NCBI GenBank assembly: GCA_951812925.1
Contig: OX638369.1
Coordinates: forward strand, 130,971,287-131,035,286
Reading direction: 5' to 3'
Origin: Calliopum simillimum
Taxonomy: Eukaryota > Arthropoda > Insecta > Diptera > Lauxaniidae
DNA length: 64,000 nucleotides
Each line of letters opens with the position of its first letter. Positions within the stretch are counted from its first letter, which is position 1. Made by a program: the position numbers and the translations under genes. Under the pieces are notes generated by a model. The model was given only the letters and a program-made list of their open reading frames with translations. It did not search any database and had not been told where the DNA came from. Of this stretch, positions 38,587 to 54,229 are shown in pieces.

Positions 38587-39003
38587 TAGAGGTATTCACG
38601 ATCTAGAGTAACGTCCTGAGTAACAGAGTAACAGGGTAACTGTGCACAACCACAACAACAAAATATACGTAAGTTACTCTGTTACTCTTTTACCCTTTTA
38701 GTCAAGCTATTTTCTAGTGTAAAATAATCTTACACTTTTGCCTTTTTTTTACTATTTCTATTTCTATAGAAACGTTTGAATTTGTTTATGATTGAGAGGC
38801 AATTTTCGTTCATCAAAAATAAAAATTTGAATGGGAGAAAAATATTCATTTAAAAAATTTTTTTTTTGTTGTCAGCTAAGATTATTTTGAGAAACAAAAA
38901 GCAAATATACGTGCAAAGTATTGAGTATGCTCACTATTCAGAGTAACTGAGTGCACTTTTACCCTGTTACTCAGCTCGTTACTCTAGATCGTGAATAACT
39001 CTA
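38587..39003. mobile_element. MITE with repeated AGAGTAAC phrase
   Basis: Ends share TATTCACGATCTAGAGTAAC and its inverse. Inside both ends, GAGTAAC, CAGAGTAAC and GTTACTC words repeat many times in both orientations (38600-38690 and 38938-38990). At 417 bases with no ORF it is the same design as the other phrase-repeat elements at smaller size. Confidence 0.75.
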
Positions 39004-40655
39004 TTGTTATATTTTTATTTGCACTTTTGTTTTCTCAAAAGCTTTGAATATTAATCAAAATGAATTGTATACACAAATTTTTGAAGGAGCAGCGTTAGCG
39101 GGAGGTTCAATTTCTTCCGTAGTCAATCCTTTCAAGCAGTTAATTATGCATTGAAAATCGCGACAACGGAGTTCAGGTTACTGATGGGCTGGAATAATTG
39201 GGCTACCCAAATTGCTATAAGTCACAAGGATCCTAGTACCACAATTTCAGCATTTCATAACAAGACATTATTTGGAAGTTGACTTGAAAGTTGAGAGTAC
39301 GTTGATTTGGAAGTGGAGAGTACGTCCTCTGTCCATTTTCGTTTGAATAACTAAACAGAAAACAATAATAACCAATCATTAAAGAGTTATCAACGATAAC
39401 AAACACAAAACTTACGTGCTTCCCTGCTTTTCTGAACACAAAAATTGTTAAAATTTAAAAAAAATAACAATTTAATAAATTTTCAATTTAAACATTTTCA
39501 AATGGCTTTTTCTTTCTTTGTTTTGATTTTAGTCTTCTGACAGATAGCAAGGCAAGATGCAGGGTTCCATTTTTTTATTTTGACAGCTTGCCATAACCAT
39601 TGTTATTGAACCATGACTTCCCACTAAATTGTCAGGCGATAGTACTATTTGTATGCAAGCGGAGGGAACGCTTCCGCTGCTTCGTGTTTGTGAACCCCAG
39701 CCCACAAAGGTTTAGAACTTATACCGGTTTTCATATAAACTATATCCCGATCTTCCGATGGCCATATCTCCGAAACTACGTCCGAGCGACACTTTTTGAT
39801 TATGTGCACATTTTTGTTAGAAAGTGGCAACACCAATTTTTCCAAAGGAAGTTATTTGTTATAATGCAGTGACTTTTGTGGGGAAGTGATACCCCCATTT
39901 TTCCCAATACACATTATTTGTCTTAGTGCTTTTTACATATCTGTGGACTTTTGACGAAGCAACCTAACTCGAAATTGGCAACTTTTTAGGAGAGCTAAAG
40001 TAGAGGTAGAGGTTTAAAATTTTCTACAAAAATATTCCTCATAATATCCTGCATAAGTTTGCTGAACACATGATACACCTCAGATGTAAGGATCATATAT
40101 AGATAGTGTAATAATATCGTAAAGTATCATTAAGTATTGATTCCTCCATCACTATCTGTTTTTCCTTCTGAACACAACCTTATGTTATATATATATTGTT
40201 CCTTCTGAACTCAACATTGTTGTTATGAACAAAGACTCAACTACTGTCAGATGTATTTATTGGCCAATTGACACTTCTGAACTGGAAAATAAACACAGCC
40301 AAAAAGCACTTAGAACTGATTGACAGTTCCGGATCGCAACCCATAGCTTTGCAAAAAGTAATGCATTGCTAAAAGGAAAAGTATTGCGAAAAAATCAATT
40401 TTTTCGAGCACATAGAATCATTAAGGTAACTTTATCCAAAATATTCAGTTCCATAATGACAAAAATAAAAGCGCATATCTTCATTAAGTCTTTCAAGGTG
40501 ATGATCCTGCAAATTATTGGGCTGGGAATGATTTGCCAGAGTTTTCATTAACCAATTGAAGGAGCAAACTGATATTAACTGCAATTCCGTTCTTATTGAT
40601 TTACTTGCAGTAGCACTCAATAACAACAAATAAAAGTACTCATAATTTCAAAATC
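39004..40655. other. Cul2 upstream region
   Basis: Apart from the end of the 37741-40100 element and a GGCCATATCTCCGAAAC repeat scrap near 39760, no feature is clear. The Cul2 promoter should lie near 40300-40650 but I could not pick a TATA or initiator. Confidence 0.3.
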
Positions 40656-46084
<5,429 letters not shown>

Positions 46085-46152
46085 CTAATACAAAAATAAT
46101 TGAAACTGTCATAAATAATTTTAACATTATTGTTCTTAGGTGCATTTTGTTT

Positions 46153-46158
46153 AATAAA
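46153..46158 (+). terminator. Cul2: Cul2 polyadenylation signal
   Basis: AATAAA lies about 70 bases after the Cul2 stop at 46082-46084. Confidence 0.6.
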
Positions 46159-46910
46159 TTTGTATTCATTATGTTTGTACTTTTGTATATATTTACTAGA
46201 TGGCCCGGCAAACGTTGTTTTGACATTTTCTGTGGATGGTGCCAATCCACCATTTTTTGCATTGTCCTAAGTAGGTACTATGTTCATTCATTTTTAAAGT
46301 TCCATAACTAAAATAAGTGCAGAATTATTGAATTTTGAGATTTTTTCGTAAGGGGGGTGTAACTTCCTCTGCTTCAATCCCTTTTTTTTGTAGAGTCCAT
46401 TATAAATACCATATACATTCATGCACCAAGTTTCAAATTGATACCTGCCGTAGAAGCGGAGATATAGTGTTGTTTTTTTTTTCTTTTTTTGCATGCAAGT
46501 TTTGTTTGCGGTGTGCAACGCGTCATAATTTTTTCCCCTTTTTTAAGATATGAACCTTGCCGAAGGTTAGGCGCTGTTATTGTGAAAATATGGCTTCCAT
46601 ACATCTAGTGGTTTAGACATGATGCGATGACAAAAAAACACAAACTTTTTTGTCGTTTTTTGTATGGGGGTACTACACCCCCCTTCATATTAAGTGTAAA
46701 CCAATCGGAACACTAAAAAAACCTAGGGTGTGAACATGATGTCAATCCGTTATGTGGTCGAATTTATATAATAAGATATATCGTCACGTCAATACTACAA
46801 CTAGGTAACACCAATTTTCTAGTTTTGAGATAATACAATTTTAATATTTTTAAAAATTTGAATTTACACTGAATTTCGACTTTTTTTGTAACGTAGCGTA
46901 AAAAAAAAAC
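46159..46910. other. Convergent intergenic region with a partial MITE
   Basis: Separates the 3' ends of Cul2 and the TMEM183-like gene. At 46780-46815 it holds one end of the ATCGTC MITE family (ATCGTCACGTCAATACTACA) without a visible partner. ORFs at 46294-46604 have no motif. The words CTAGATGGCCCGGC (46197) and CATCTAGTGG (~46605) may bound another repeat, unproven. Confidence 0.4.
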
Positions 46911-46916
46911 TTTATT
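46911..46916 (-). terminator. Polyadenylation signal for the TMEM183-like gene
   Basis: On the minus strand, AATAAA occurs 35 bases after the TAG stop (46953-46951). Confidence 0.6.
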
Positions 46917-46950
46917 GCACAATTGCACCGTTTACATTGATGATCAAATA

Positions 46951-49900
46951 CTATACAATATAAGTTTGAAATTCGGGATGCCACCAAGGCAATACTTTGT
47001 AGTTTAAAATAGACGGATATCTAATGGTAGTTTTCAACTTGTGCTTTGAAGACTGAAAATCCAGTTCCAAATTAATTGAGCGAATGTCTTTTGTTAGTAA
47101 TTCCCGCGCTGCCACAAAACGTGAGTATCCATCTCTGTTGCAATTTTCATACAATAGTTGTGTCGGAAAAGGCACATACCCATGACAACTAATCACAAGC
47201 AGCACGAAGCCCTCAAATGAATTAAATTGTTTGGTAGGAAATTGGAAGTAATCATCTGCTAATGATTCCCAATTATTAACTGTTTGTACGATTCCTTCTT
47301 TGCTAGTTGATGTATGATTCCAGAATTTGTAACACATAATCCAAATGCATTGGTGTTGCTTATGCCATGAAGAAACATAAGAACGACCAATAAGATAATC
47401 CAGGGAATAGCCATTTTGAACCAACCTTATGAATGGCTTGTAACAAGAGAAAAGTAATTTGGTCACTTCATAACGTAGCGTAGTTAAATCACAGATCTCC
47501 TTAATCGATTCAAACACTTCTGGATTTTGATAATTTTGTATGTTACAGTACTGCTTTAAAAGGTTTTTCCAAAACTGTTTCGTTCTTACCAATGCCGCAG
47601 TTTGACGGCAAATTAATGCAAAAGTTTTCACATTTTCCGGCTCAATATGTTTAGAAATATGAAACCAAATATCGTCTGGAATGTGATTACACGCAGATTT
47701 ATTCGCCAAGGTTTGTGTTGCCAAATCGTCCACAGTCATAACATTCCGACGTACAACATCAAGTACAACGTCGCCTCTAAAACCATCTGAAAGGTAAAAG
47801 TCTGCATCTTGTTCACCATAACCAATTTTGGCTAAACTTTACACTTTCAGGCCTGTTCCGTTATTCGTGTGAATTCAATTACATTTCATTTAGAAGGATT
47901 TTCATGAGAACGGTTAGTCTAACGATAAAAAGAATTAGAATCTCTTCTGTGGAGAATTACATGTACTACAAGGAACATTGTTTTGTTTTTCCGAAAAAGT
48001 AACCGTTTAGAAAATATTTTTAAAAAAATTTAAAAATTCGAATATTGCCTAAACGCAAATGCAAATCAGTATTATTTATAGAACTGTAATTCTCCACAAA
48101 AGAGATTCTAATACTTATCGTTCGACTCACCGTTTTCAAGAAAAATCCTCTTAAATGAAAAGTAATTGAAATCACACGGATTTCGGAACAGGCCTGATCA
48201 TTCCAAAACCCAATTTGATTTCAACCAAACTTTTCGAATTAAACTAAAAATTCTAACAAAGAACCTGTAATCAAAAAGTGTAGCAAATATTTAGTTTCGC
48301 AGATATATCCATCGGAAGATCAGGATATAACTTTTATAAAAACCGGTGCGGAACCCCTTTATTGATTTTAAAAAATATTTGTGTCATATGAAAGGTATTT
48401 TAACTGGCTACAAAATCGGTTTACAAAAATTTTAAGTCAGAGTCGTGGCTTTCGAGATATGGCGAATTTTCGAAAATTTTGACTATTTTTTTTTTTAAGG
48501 GGACATTCGCTTTGTAATTGAAACAAAAAACACTTTTTCAAAATTTTATTATGAAAAAACTATTTATTGATTATTGACAACATTTCTTTTGGACATTGTT
48601 AAATATTGTCTAAGAAATATGAAAATTTTTTTTTTTTTATTTTTAGTTTCCCTTGGCGGCTGTAGAGGGCGTCATCCAAAAGTTACTTTTTAAACGGTAG
48701 GACATGTTGTCGACCTCCTGTACCAGATTTTTGAAAAACTCAAAATGGATTTTGTTCCTGAGACTCAAAACTATACAATAAGCCTCTAAAATTAATACTT
48801 TTTTATTTTTTGAAGTTTTTGTATGAATATTTATGAAAAATGCGAAAAAATTGAGGGACTTACCCTCAAAAAATGACCCGTAAAAAAAGGGCGGTCTATT
48901 TTGCAATTTTACAGAGGCTTATTGTTTAATATTTTTTATGAGTAATCGAATGCTCTTTGGTTTTTTAAAATCGGTCGAGTAGATTCGGAGAATATTTATG
49001 AAAAATGCGAAAAAATTGAGGGACTTACCCTCAAAAAATGACCCGTAAAAAAAGGGCGGTCTATTTTGCAATTTTACAGAGGCTTATTGTTTAATATTTT
49101 TTATGAGTAATCGAATGCTCTTTGGTTTTTTAAAATCGGTCGAGTAGATTCGGAGAAAAATGTCCTACCAGTTTGAAAAGTAACTTTTGGATGACGGCCT
49201 CTACAGCAGCCAAGGGAAACTAAAACTAAATAAATTTTTTTCATATTTTTGAGACAATATTTAACAACGTCCAAAAGAAATTTTGTCAATAAATATAATA
49301 CTTTTTTCATAATAAAATTTTTAAAAAGTGTTTTTTTGTTTTCAATAACAAAAGCGAAGGAAATTATCAAAATTTCACTCTTTAACCCTTCGCTTTTTGA
49401 GCTTATTTCCGAAACTATAGCTAATTCCAGTTACAGTTTCGGCTTCCTTAGACTAAGACTATCTGCTAAAGATGCTATATCTTCTATTGCTAATTCTTTA
49501 TGGATTGAATGGAATGCTGACTTCATTGATGTCTCAAGGACTAAGGGCAAATTTTTTCACAACATTTTCCCTAATATCTCAACTAAACCGTGGTATCATC
49601 GAGCTGATCTTGATAGACAGGACTTAAAAACTATAAACAGATTGCTTGCTGGACATGCCTATGACAAAAAATATCTTCATCTGATAAGGGCTGTTGATTC
49701 AGATCTTTGTGACTGTTGTAATGTTGTTGAGGATTCGCAGCACTTGATTTTTGATTGCTCCAAGTTTAATAATATTCGTTCTAAATTTAGATTTTTCTCT
49801 GATTTCTCCAATCTCTCTGATTTTCTACGCACACAAGACTTGAACTTATACACTTATTTAATCAAATTCATTAAAGAAGCCAATATTCTTGATTTAATTT

Positions 49901-50643
49901 AACTTTACTTTTTAATATCATTTTGTTTACTTTTAAACTTTTACGAAGCTTCTCCTTTTCTATAAATCCTATTCCTATCATTTGCATTGATATTAAATAA
50001 TTGGAATTATATATCCAATCTTCGATACAACCTGTAATTTTGGATACACCCTGGTCTTTTGGATTTCAACAACTAATTCAAATTCAACTTGATATTTTGG
50101 ATACTTCCTGATAAATTGGATACAACCTAATTTTTTGGATACAACCTGGCGATATGATCATTTATGTTCAGCCAACCTAAAAAAAAAAAAAAAAAAAGAA
50201 TGTCCCCTTAAATGTTTGTAACAAATCATGGAATCTATTTCCTTTCATTTGATATGCAATTTGTTCCTGGTTCCCTTCATTAGCACATTTATTATAGGTG
50301 AACAAAAAAGTAAACCAAAGAAATTTTCATGTATTTTTTTTTTAGCAAAACAGCAATAACACCAACAATGTGTGTACCGATTTTGTAGCCAGTTAAAATT
50401 CCCTTCATATTACACCAACATTATTAAAATATCTTCATAAAAGGTACATCCTGATCTTCCTGGCCATATCTCCAAACTAGGCACTTGTTACAATTTTTGT
50501 TGTTGTTTTAATTAATTCCTAAAGCCCAATTTTGACCATAATTTGTTTTTAAATTTTTAATGATATTTACCTTTTCTGCGGACAAATCTTTGACGAAATA
50601 TCTTAGGACTGTAGCCATCCTCTTCGGACAAGCGAGTGTTCAT
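46951..50643 (-). CDS. TMEM183-like (F-box-like) protein, two exons
   Basis: Exon 1 is 50643-50571, starting MNTRLSEEDGYSPKIFRQ and ending AAA G|GTAAAT. Exon 2 is 47831-46951 after a GTTTAG acceptor. The phases join (G|CC) and the total is 954 nt, 317 aa plus stop. Exon 2 reads IPDDIWFHISKHIEPENVK then TFALICRQT, matching the NDIWFLISEYIRPEDVGTF region of vertebrate TMEM183, and ends PWWHPEFQ, matching its DWWHPQY tail. FEGFVLLVISCHGYVPFPT corresponds to the weak hydrophobic segment for which that family is named. The N-terminal part resembles a degenerate F-box. The function of the family is poorly known. The ATG at 50643 is favoured because an in-frame stop precedes it. The 2.7-kb intron is almost wholly transposon DNA. 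It is convergent with Cul2. Confidence 0.8.
47848..48196. mobile_element. MITE with CAGGCCTGTTCCG ends beside a splice acceptor
   Basis: The ends CAGGCCTGTTCCG and inverse flank ~120-base imperfect arms (GTGTGAATTCAATTACxTTTC, GTTCATT.., TTAGAATCTCTT.TGTGGAGAATTAC). It lies 16 bases upstream, in gene sense, of exon 2 of the TMEM183-like gene. Confidence 0.85.
48826..49155 (+). repeat. Exact 165-base tandem duplication
   Basis: Two copies (48826-48990 and 48991-49155) appear identical base for base, each containing GAGGGACTTACCCTC and AAAAGGGCGGTCTATT. Identity implies a very recent duplication or an assembly artefact. Confidence 0.85.
49372..49902 (+). pseudogene. Non-LTR retrotransposon ORF2 C-terminus, 5'-truncated
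   Basis: The open frame ends with KPWYHRADLDRQDLKTINRL, then LCDCCNVVEDSQHLIFDC, the CxCC...H....C motif that closes ORF2 in many Jockey/I/CR1-like elements. Reverse transcriptase and endonuclease are absent, so this is a dead 3' fragment. The first ~40 codons of the open frame (from 49249) derive from the neighbouring inverted repeat, not from the retrotransposon. An A-rich tract near 50180 could be the decayed 3' end. Confidence 0.75.
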
Positions 50644-51078
50644 CACAACTTCTTTCCTGAATTATTGGATCGTCTTAAATCCAAATATAACTATTAGTTA
50701 TTATTATATGCTCTTACATGTAATGTCGGAGTTGAATGTTTTAATTTGTTTACAAATTATCATACTTCAAAATCAGCTGATCAAATTTAAAGTTTTGTAC
50801 GTCAAAAAATGTTTTGAAGGAAGAAAGTTTTGTCCAACCTCGAATTCCAAATAAAATAATGAGGTGAAGAAGCAATAAAAACAACCAAAAAGTTCGCAAC
50901 ATTTTGAAATAGGTGTAAAAATAATTATTATAATTATTATGGATTATAATCCACCTTTTTGCCTGGAATGTTCAAACATAACACATTAGTCATTAGTTTT
51001 TATTATTTATAACCTTTGATTAAATGTAATTTTTACTTTTGTTAGTTGTTGTTCCAATAAAAATTTTGGCTTAATGTT

Positions 51079-52406
51079 ACATGTCCGACTGTTGTTGTTT
51101 TTATTTTATTTTTTTTGCCCAGATAGGGCTTTGAAAATTAGTCACATCAACAACAACAACAACCTCTGAGCGCATCTACTTTCGGAGATATAGCCATCGG
51201 AAGATCGGGATATATCTTTTATAAAAATCGGTATAAGTTGGAAACCCCTAGATGGATTTCAAAAATATTGGTGTCATATGAAAGGTATTTTATTAGGCTA
51301 TATAATTGTTTTTCAATTTAGGTGATTGTTTTCGAGATATGACAATTTTTCAAAAATTTACCCCATTTTTTTCGCAAAAAACCGTTATTTTTCCCAAAAA
51401 ATGTGTTATTAACCTATTATTTTAATAACTAAATTAGGAAGCCTAATTTATTTCCTTTCATTTGATATACAACATGTATCTGAAATTGTATCATTAATAA
51501 CTTTTTATAGAAAAAAACAAAAATAGACCAAATCAATTTTCTTGAAATTAGGAACTTTAAACAACAACAATGCCAGAACAAACAACAAAAACAACAACAA
51601 CAACTACTACAACAACTTGGATACTACTACAACAACAACAACAAAGAGGATCAGCTACTTATTATATTAAAAAAATTTTAAATTTTTATTAAAAATTGCG
51701 CGCGAAATTTGGCTAGCAAACTATGTGTTGGATATATTATAGACTGATCCGCGGCCGAAGGCCGCCGCGAAGCCGGTGTCGGATTTTTGGGAGTTTTAAA
51801 TTCTGAGCTGCGGCCGCAGGCCGCCCAATTACCCCTACTCTTATGTAAAATTACTAAATTACTGTTGTTGTAGTAGTAGTAAAGTTGTTGTTGTCTGTTT
51901 TAGCATTGTTGTTGTTTAAAGTTACAAATTTGAAGAAAATTGATTTGGTCCATTTTTGTTTATTTCTATAAAAATTTATTAATGATGCAATTTCAGATAC
52001 ATAATGCATATCAAATGAAAGGAAATAAATTAGGCTTTCTAATTTAGTTATTAAAATTATAGGTTAATAACACATTTTTTGGGAAAAATAACGGTTTTTT
52101 GTAAAAAAAAATCGGGTGAATTTTTTAAAAATTGTCATATCTCGAAAAACATCACTCAAATTGAAAAACTTTGTACAGCAATTATATAGCCCGGTAAAAT
52201 ACCTTTCATATGACACCAATATTTTTAAAATCCATCCAGGGACTCCCAACTTATACCGATTTTTATAAAAGATATATCCCGACATTCCGATGGCTATATC
52301 TCCGAAAGTAGATCCGCTCAGAGGTTGTTGTTGTTGTTGTAATTAATTCCCAGAGCCCTATTTGGGCAAAAAAAATATAAAAAAAACAACAACAGTCGGA
52401 CATGTA
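51079..52406. repeat. 1.3-kb near-perfect palindrome
   Basis: Arms of ~600 bases mirror each other from ACATGTCCGACTG at the left tip to CAGTCGGACATGT at the right. On the way are CAACAACAACAACAACCTCT, GATATAGCCATCGGAAGATC, GTGTCATATGAAAGGTATTT and AAATCAATTTTCTTGAAATT. The unpaired centre (~51655-51765) holds GCGCGCGAAATTTGGCTAGC and CGCGGCCGAAGGCCGCCGCG. The core matches the centre of 31303-32932. Likely a foldback-type transposon. No ORF. Confidence 0.85.
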
Positions 52407-53317
52407 AAATTGTTCCAAAATTTTCTTTTCTTCCACTTTTTTGTAACATTTGTAATTAAAGTTGCTCCAGGACTACAAATTGAAAACAAAAAATATTTTT
52501 TTTTCGAAAGGGTTGGGGCAGTCATGTATATGTCAAGTTGACATTTCGAACTTCGAAAAGCAAAAATGACATTTTGAATACATAGGAGTTTTTGTCAAGT
52601 CAAACATGGCCGACTGCCGGAAAATTTTTGTAGTTGGGAAAAATAAAAACATGTGAAAATATAAAGTTATTTTTAACAAAAATATAGTTTCGAATAGTCA
52701 ATAATTATACTATATTTGCATAGCTGTGGTAATAAAATATCTGTATGCAGTTTTAATCTCTGAAAAAATGGCAAGATTAACTTAAAGTCTGCATTGCTAA
52801 AATATGTGTATGTGCTATAAAAAAAAAAAGAAAAAAAATTACGGGAGCACCGTATTTCCTGCCAACAAAAGATGTACTATTTTCTAAGTTAGAATGTTTC
52901 CTATTAAAGTTATAACAAATTAATTCAAACGTACTTAATTTATTAACGAAAAAATGATATTAAAGAAAAGTGCTCCGATTGTATAAAAGTGTCCTTTGCG
53001 GATTCATTACATATGTGATTGTTGCAATCGACCAATCAATATAAGTGGATAATAGCAAGAGACATACTTATATTGTGTTCGGCTTCAATCTCAGGACGAT
53101 ATTTTAATCAGTAAGTAAGTGACTGGTGAATAAGTTTCGATTAAGTTTATGTGACCTCCCACTCTTTTTTTGTATTAAACTAAATATTTGTTTTGTACTT
53201 TTTGACGTTTAAATTTACTCCTCTAATAAGTTTAAAGATTTATTTAGCCACTCATAGATCATCCTCACTAAATGCTTCTCATACGACTTCTAAATAATAA
53301 TAATTGTTTGTTGTATT
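52407..53317. other. Intergenic between palindrome and copia element
   Basis: AT-rich with poly-T and poly-A tracts. Nothing coding or repeated was recognised. Confidence 0.35.
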
Positions 53318-53515
53318 TGTTAGAAATCAATTTATAACTAAATATTGTACTTTACCTAATTCTACTGTGTTTTATAAAAACATAGAAGCTAATAATTTAT
53401 TGTTTGTGATAGAAAATATTTTTCTTTGTAGTATAAAATATTTTCTCATTAACTTTTGAATTTCGATACAATAAACACGTTTTTAATAAAACCGCTGTGT
53501 TATACTCTAATAACA
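53318..53515 (+). repeat. 5' LTR of the copia-like element
   Basis: 198 bases, TGTTAGAAATC...CTCTAATAACA, preceded by the GTATT target duplication. It contains a TATAAAA-like run and AATAAA (~53471). Confidence 0.93.
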
Positions 53516-53526
53516 GGTTATGGTCC
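53516..53526 (+). other. Primer-binding site, copia type
   Basis: GGTTATGGTCC directly follows the LTR. It resembles the copia PBS, which pairs with the anticodon region of initiator tRNA-Met rather than the tRNA 3' end. The match is inferred from memory. Confidence 0.6.
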
Positions 53527-53606
53527 TACGTCTCGCGAATTAAATCGTGTTGGAATATTGTCGAGCTTAAATTTGTAATTTATTTTTCGTATTAATCAGC
53601 ATAAAG

Positions 53607-54215
53607 ATGAGTGGATCTTGTTTGCAATTTCCAAAACTTTCAAACAGCAATCATCATATTTGGAAATTTAATATGGAGCTGCTGCTATTGGAAAGGGAAC
53701 TTTGGGAGTTAATAATTGCGGATACTCCAAGAACTCCTGATGAAAAATGGTTAGTACGGGATGGAAAGGCAAGAGCGACTATTGGATTAGCAGTAGAGGA
53801 GTCTCAAAAAGTTCACATAAAGAAATTGAAGACATCAAAAGAATTTTGGAATGCCTTAAAGAAACATCACGAAAAGTCAAATTTAACAAATAAAGTTAAT
53901 CTCCTTCGACAGCTCTCAACAAAAAGAATGACTGTTGGTCAAACCATGGAAGAACACATTACTGAATTTTTGAATATTGTGGATCGATTACTAGATTTGG
54001 GTGAAGGAATAGAAGAGCACAAAGCTATTGCCTTTTTGTTAGAAAGCCTGCCTGGTTTCATCTTTAGAAATGCGTTCAGAAGCAGATTTGACTATGGATT
54101 TAGTTAAGGAAAAACTGCAGGAATTCAAGCGAAAATCTAATTGTGAGCAAGATGGAAATGTGGCTTTTAAAGCTGAAAAGAAAAAGTTCAAGCCTAAATG
54201 TTTGTTTTGGTATCA
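53607..54215 (+). pseudogene. gag region of the copia-like element, frameshifted
   Basis: The frame opens at ATG 53607 with LSNSNHHIWKFNMELLLLER and continues through HHEKSNLTNKVNLLRQLS and TVGQTMEEHITEFLNIVDRL, typical copia-family gag. The frame is lost near 54055-54065 and the family sequence goes on in another frame for ~50 codons (DLTMDLVKEKLQEFKRKS). No CCHC zinc knuckle is present where one would be expected (~54180-54220); a deletion probably removed it. It has lost the complete nucleocapsid function. Confidence 0.85.
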
Positions 54216-54229
54216 CCAACTCGAAATCG

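Larger units (their letters stand above)
37741..40100. mobile_element. 2.4-kb element with ~105-base inverted ends, hosting smaller ones
   Basis: The left end (37741-37845) and right end (~39996-40100) are reverse complements over CTGAGGTGTATCATGTGTTC, ACTTATGCAGGATATTA and TTTTAACCCTCTAC-type sequence. A perfect hairpin (38312-38415) and a MITE (38587-39003) lie inside. Sequence near its left end is also found, diverged, at ~4700-5030. No ORF of its own. Confidence 0.65.
48495..50211. mobile_element. Composite element with TTAAGGGGACATTC ends
   Basis: Outer ends are TTAAGGGGACATTCG and its inverse (50198-50211). Inner inverted arms (48510-48710 and 49160-49370) share TTTCCCTTGGCxGCTGTAGA and AAAAGTTACTTTT; between them lies an exact 165-base tandem duplication. 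To the right are a non-LTR retrotransposon 3' fragment and an A-tract (~50180-50198). It seems to be a MITE joined to, or invaded by, a truncated retrotransposon. Confidence 0.5.
48290..50500. mobile_element. Foldback element of the 51-kb palindrome family, split by an insertion
   Basis: The left arm (48290-48490: ATCCATCGGAAGATCAGGAT, GTGTCATATGAAAGGTATTT, TTTCGAGATATGGC) and right arm (50215-50500) match the corresponding arm parts of 51079-52406 in opposite orientations. The element at 48495-50211 is inserted between them. It lies in the intron of the TMEM183-like gene. Confidence 0.6.
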
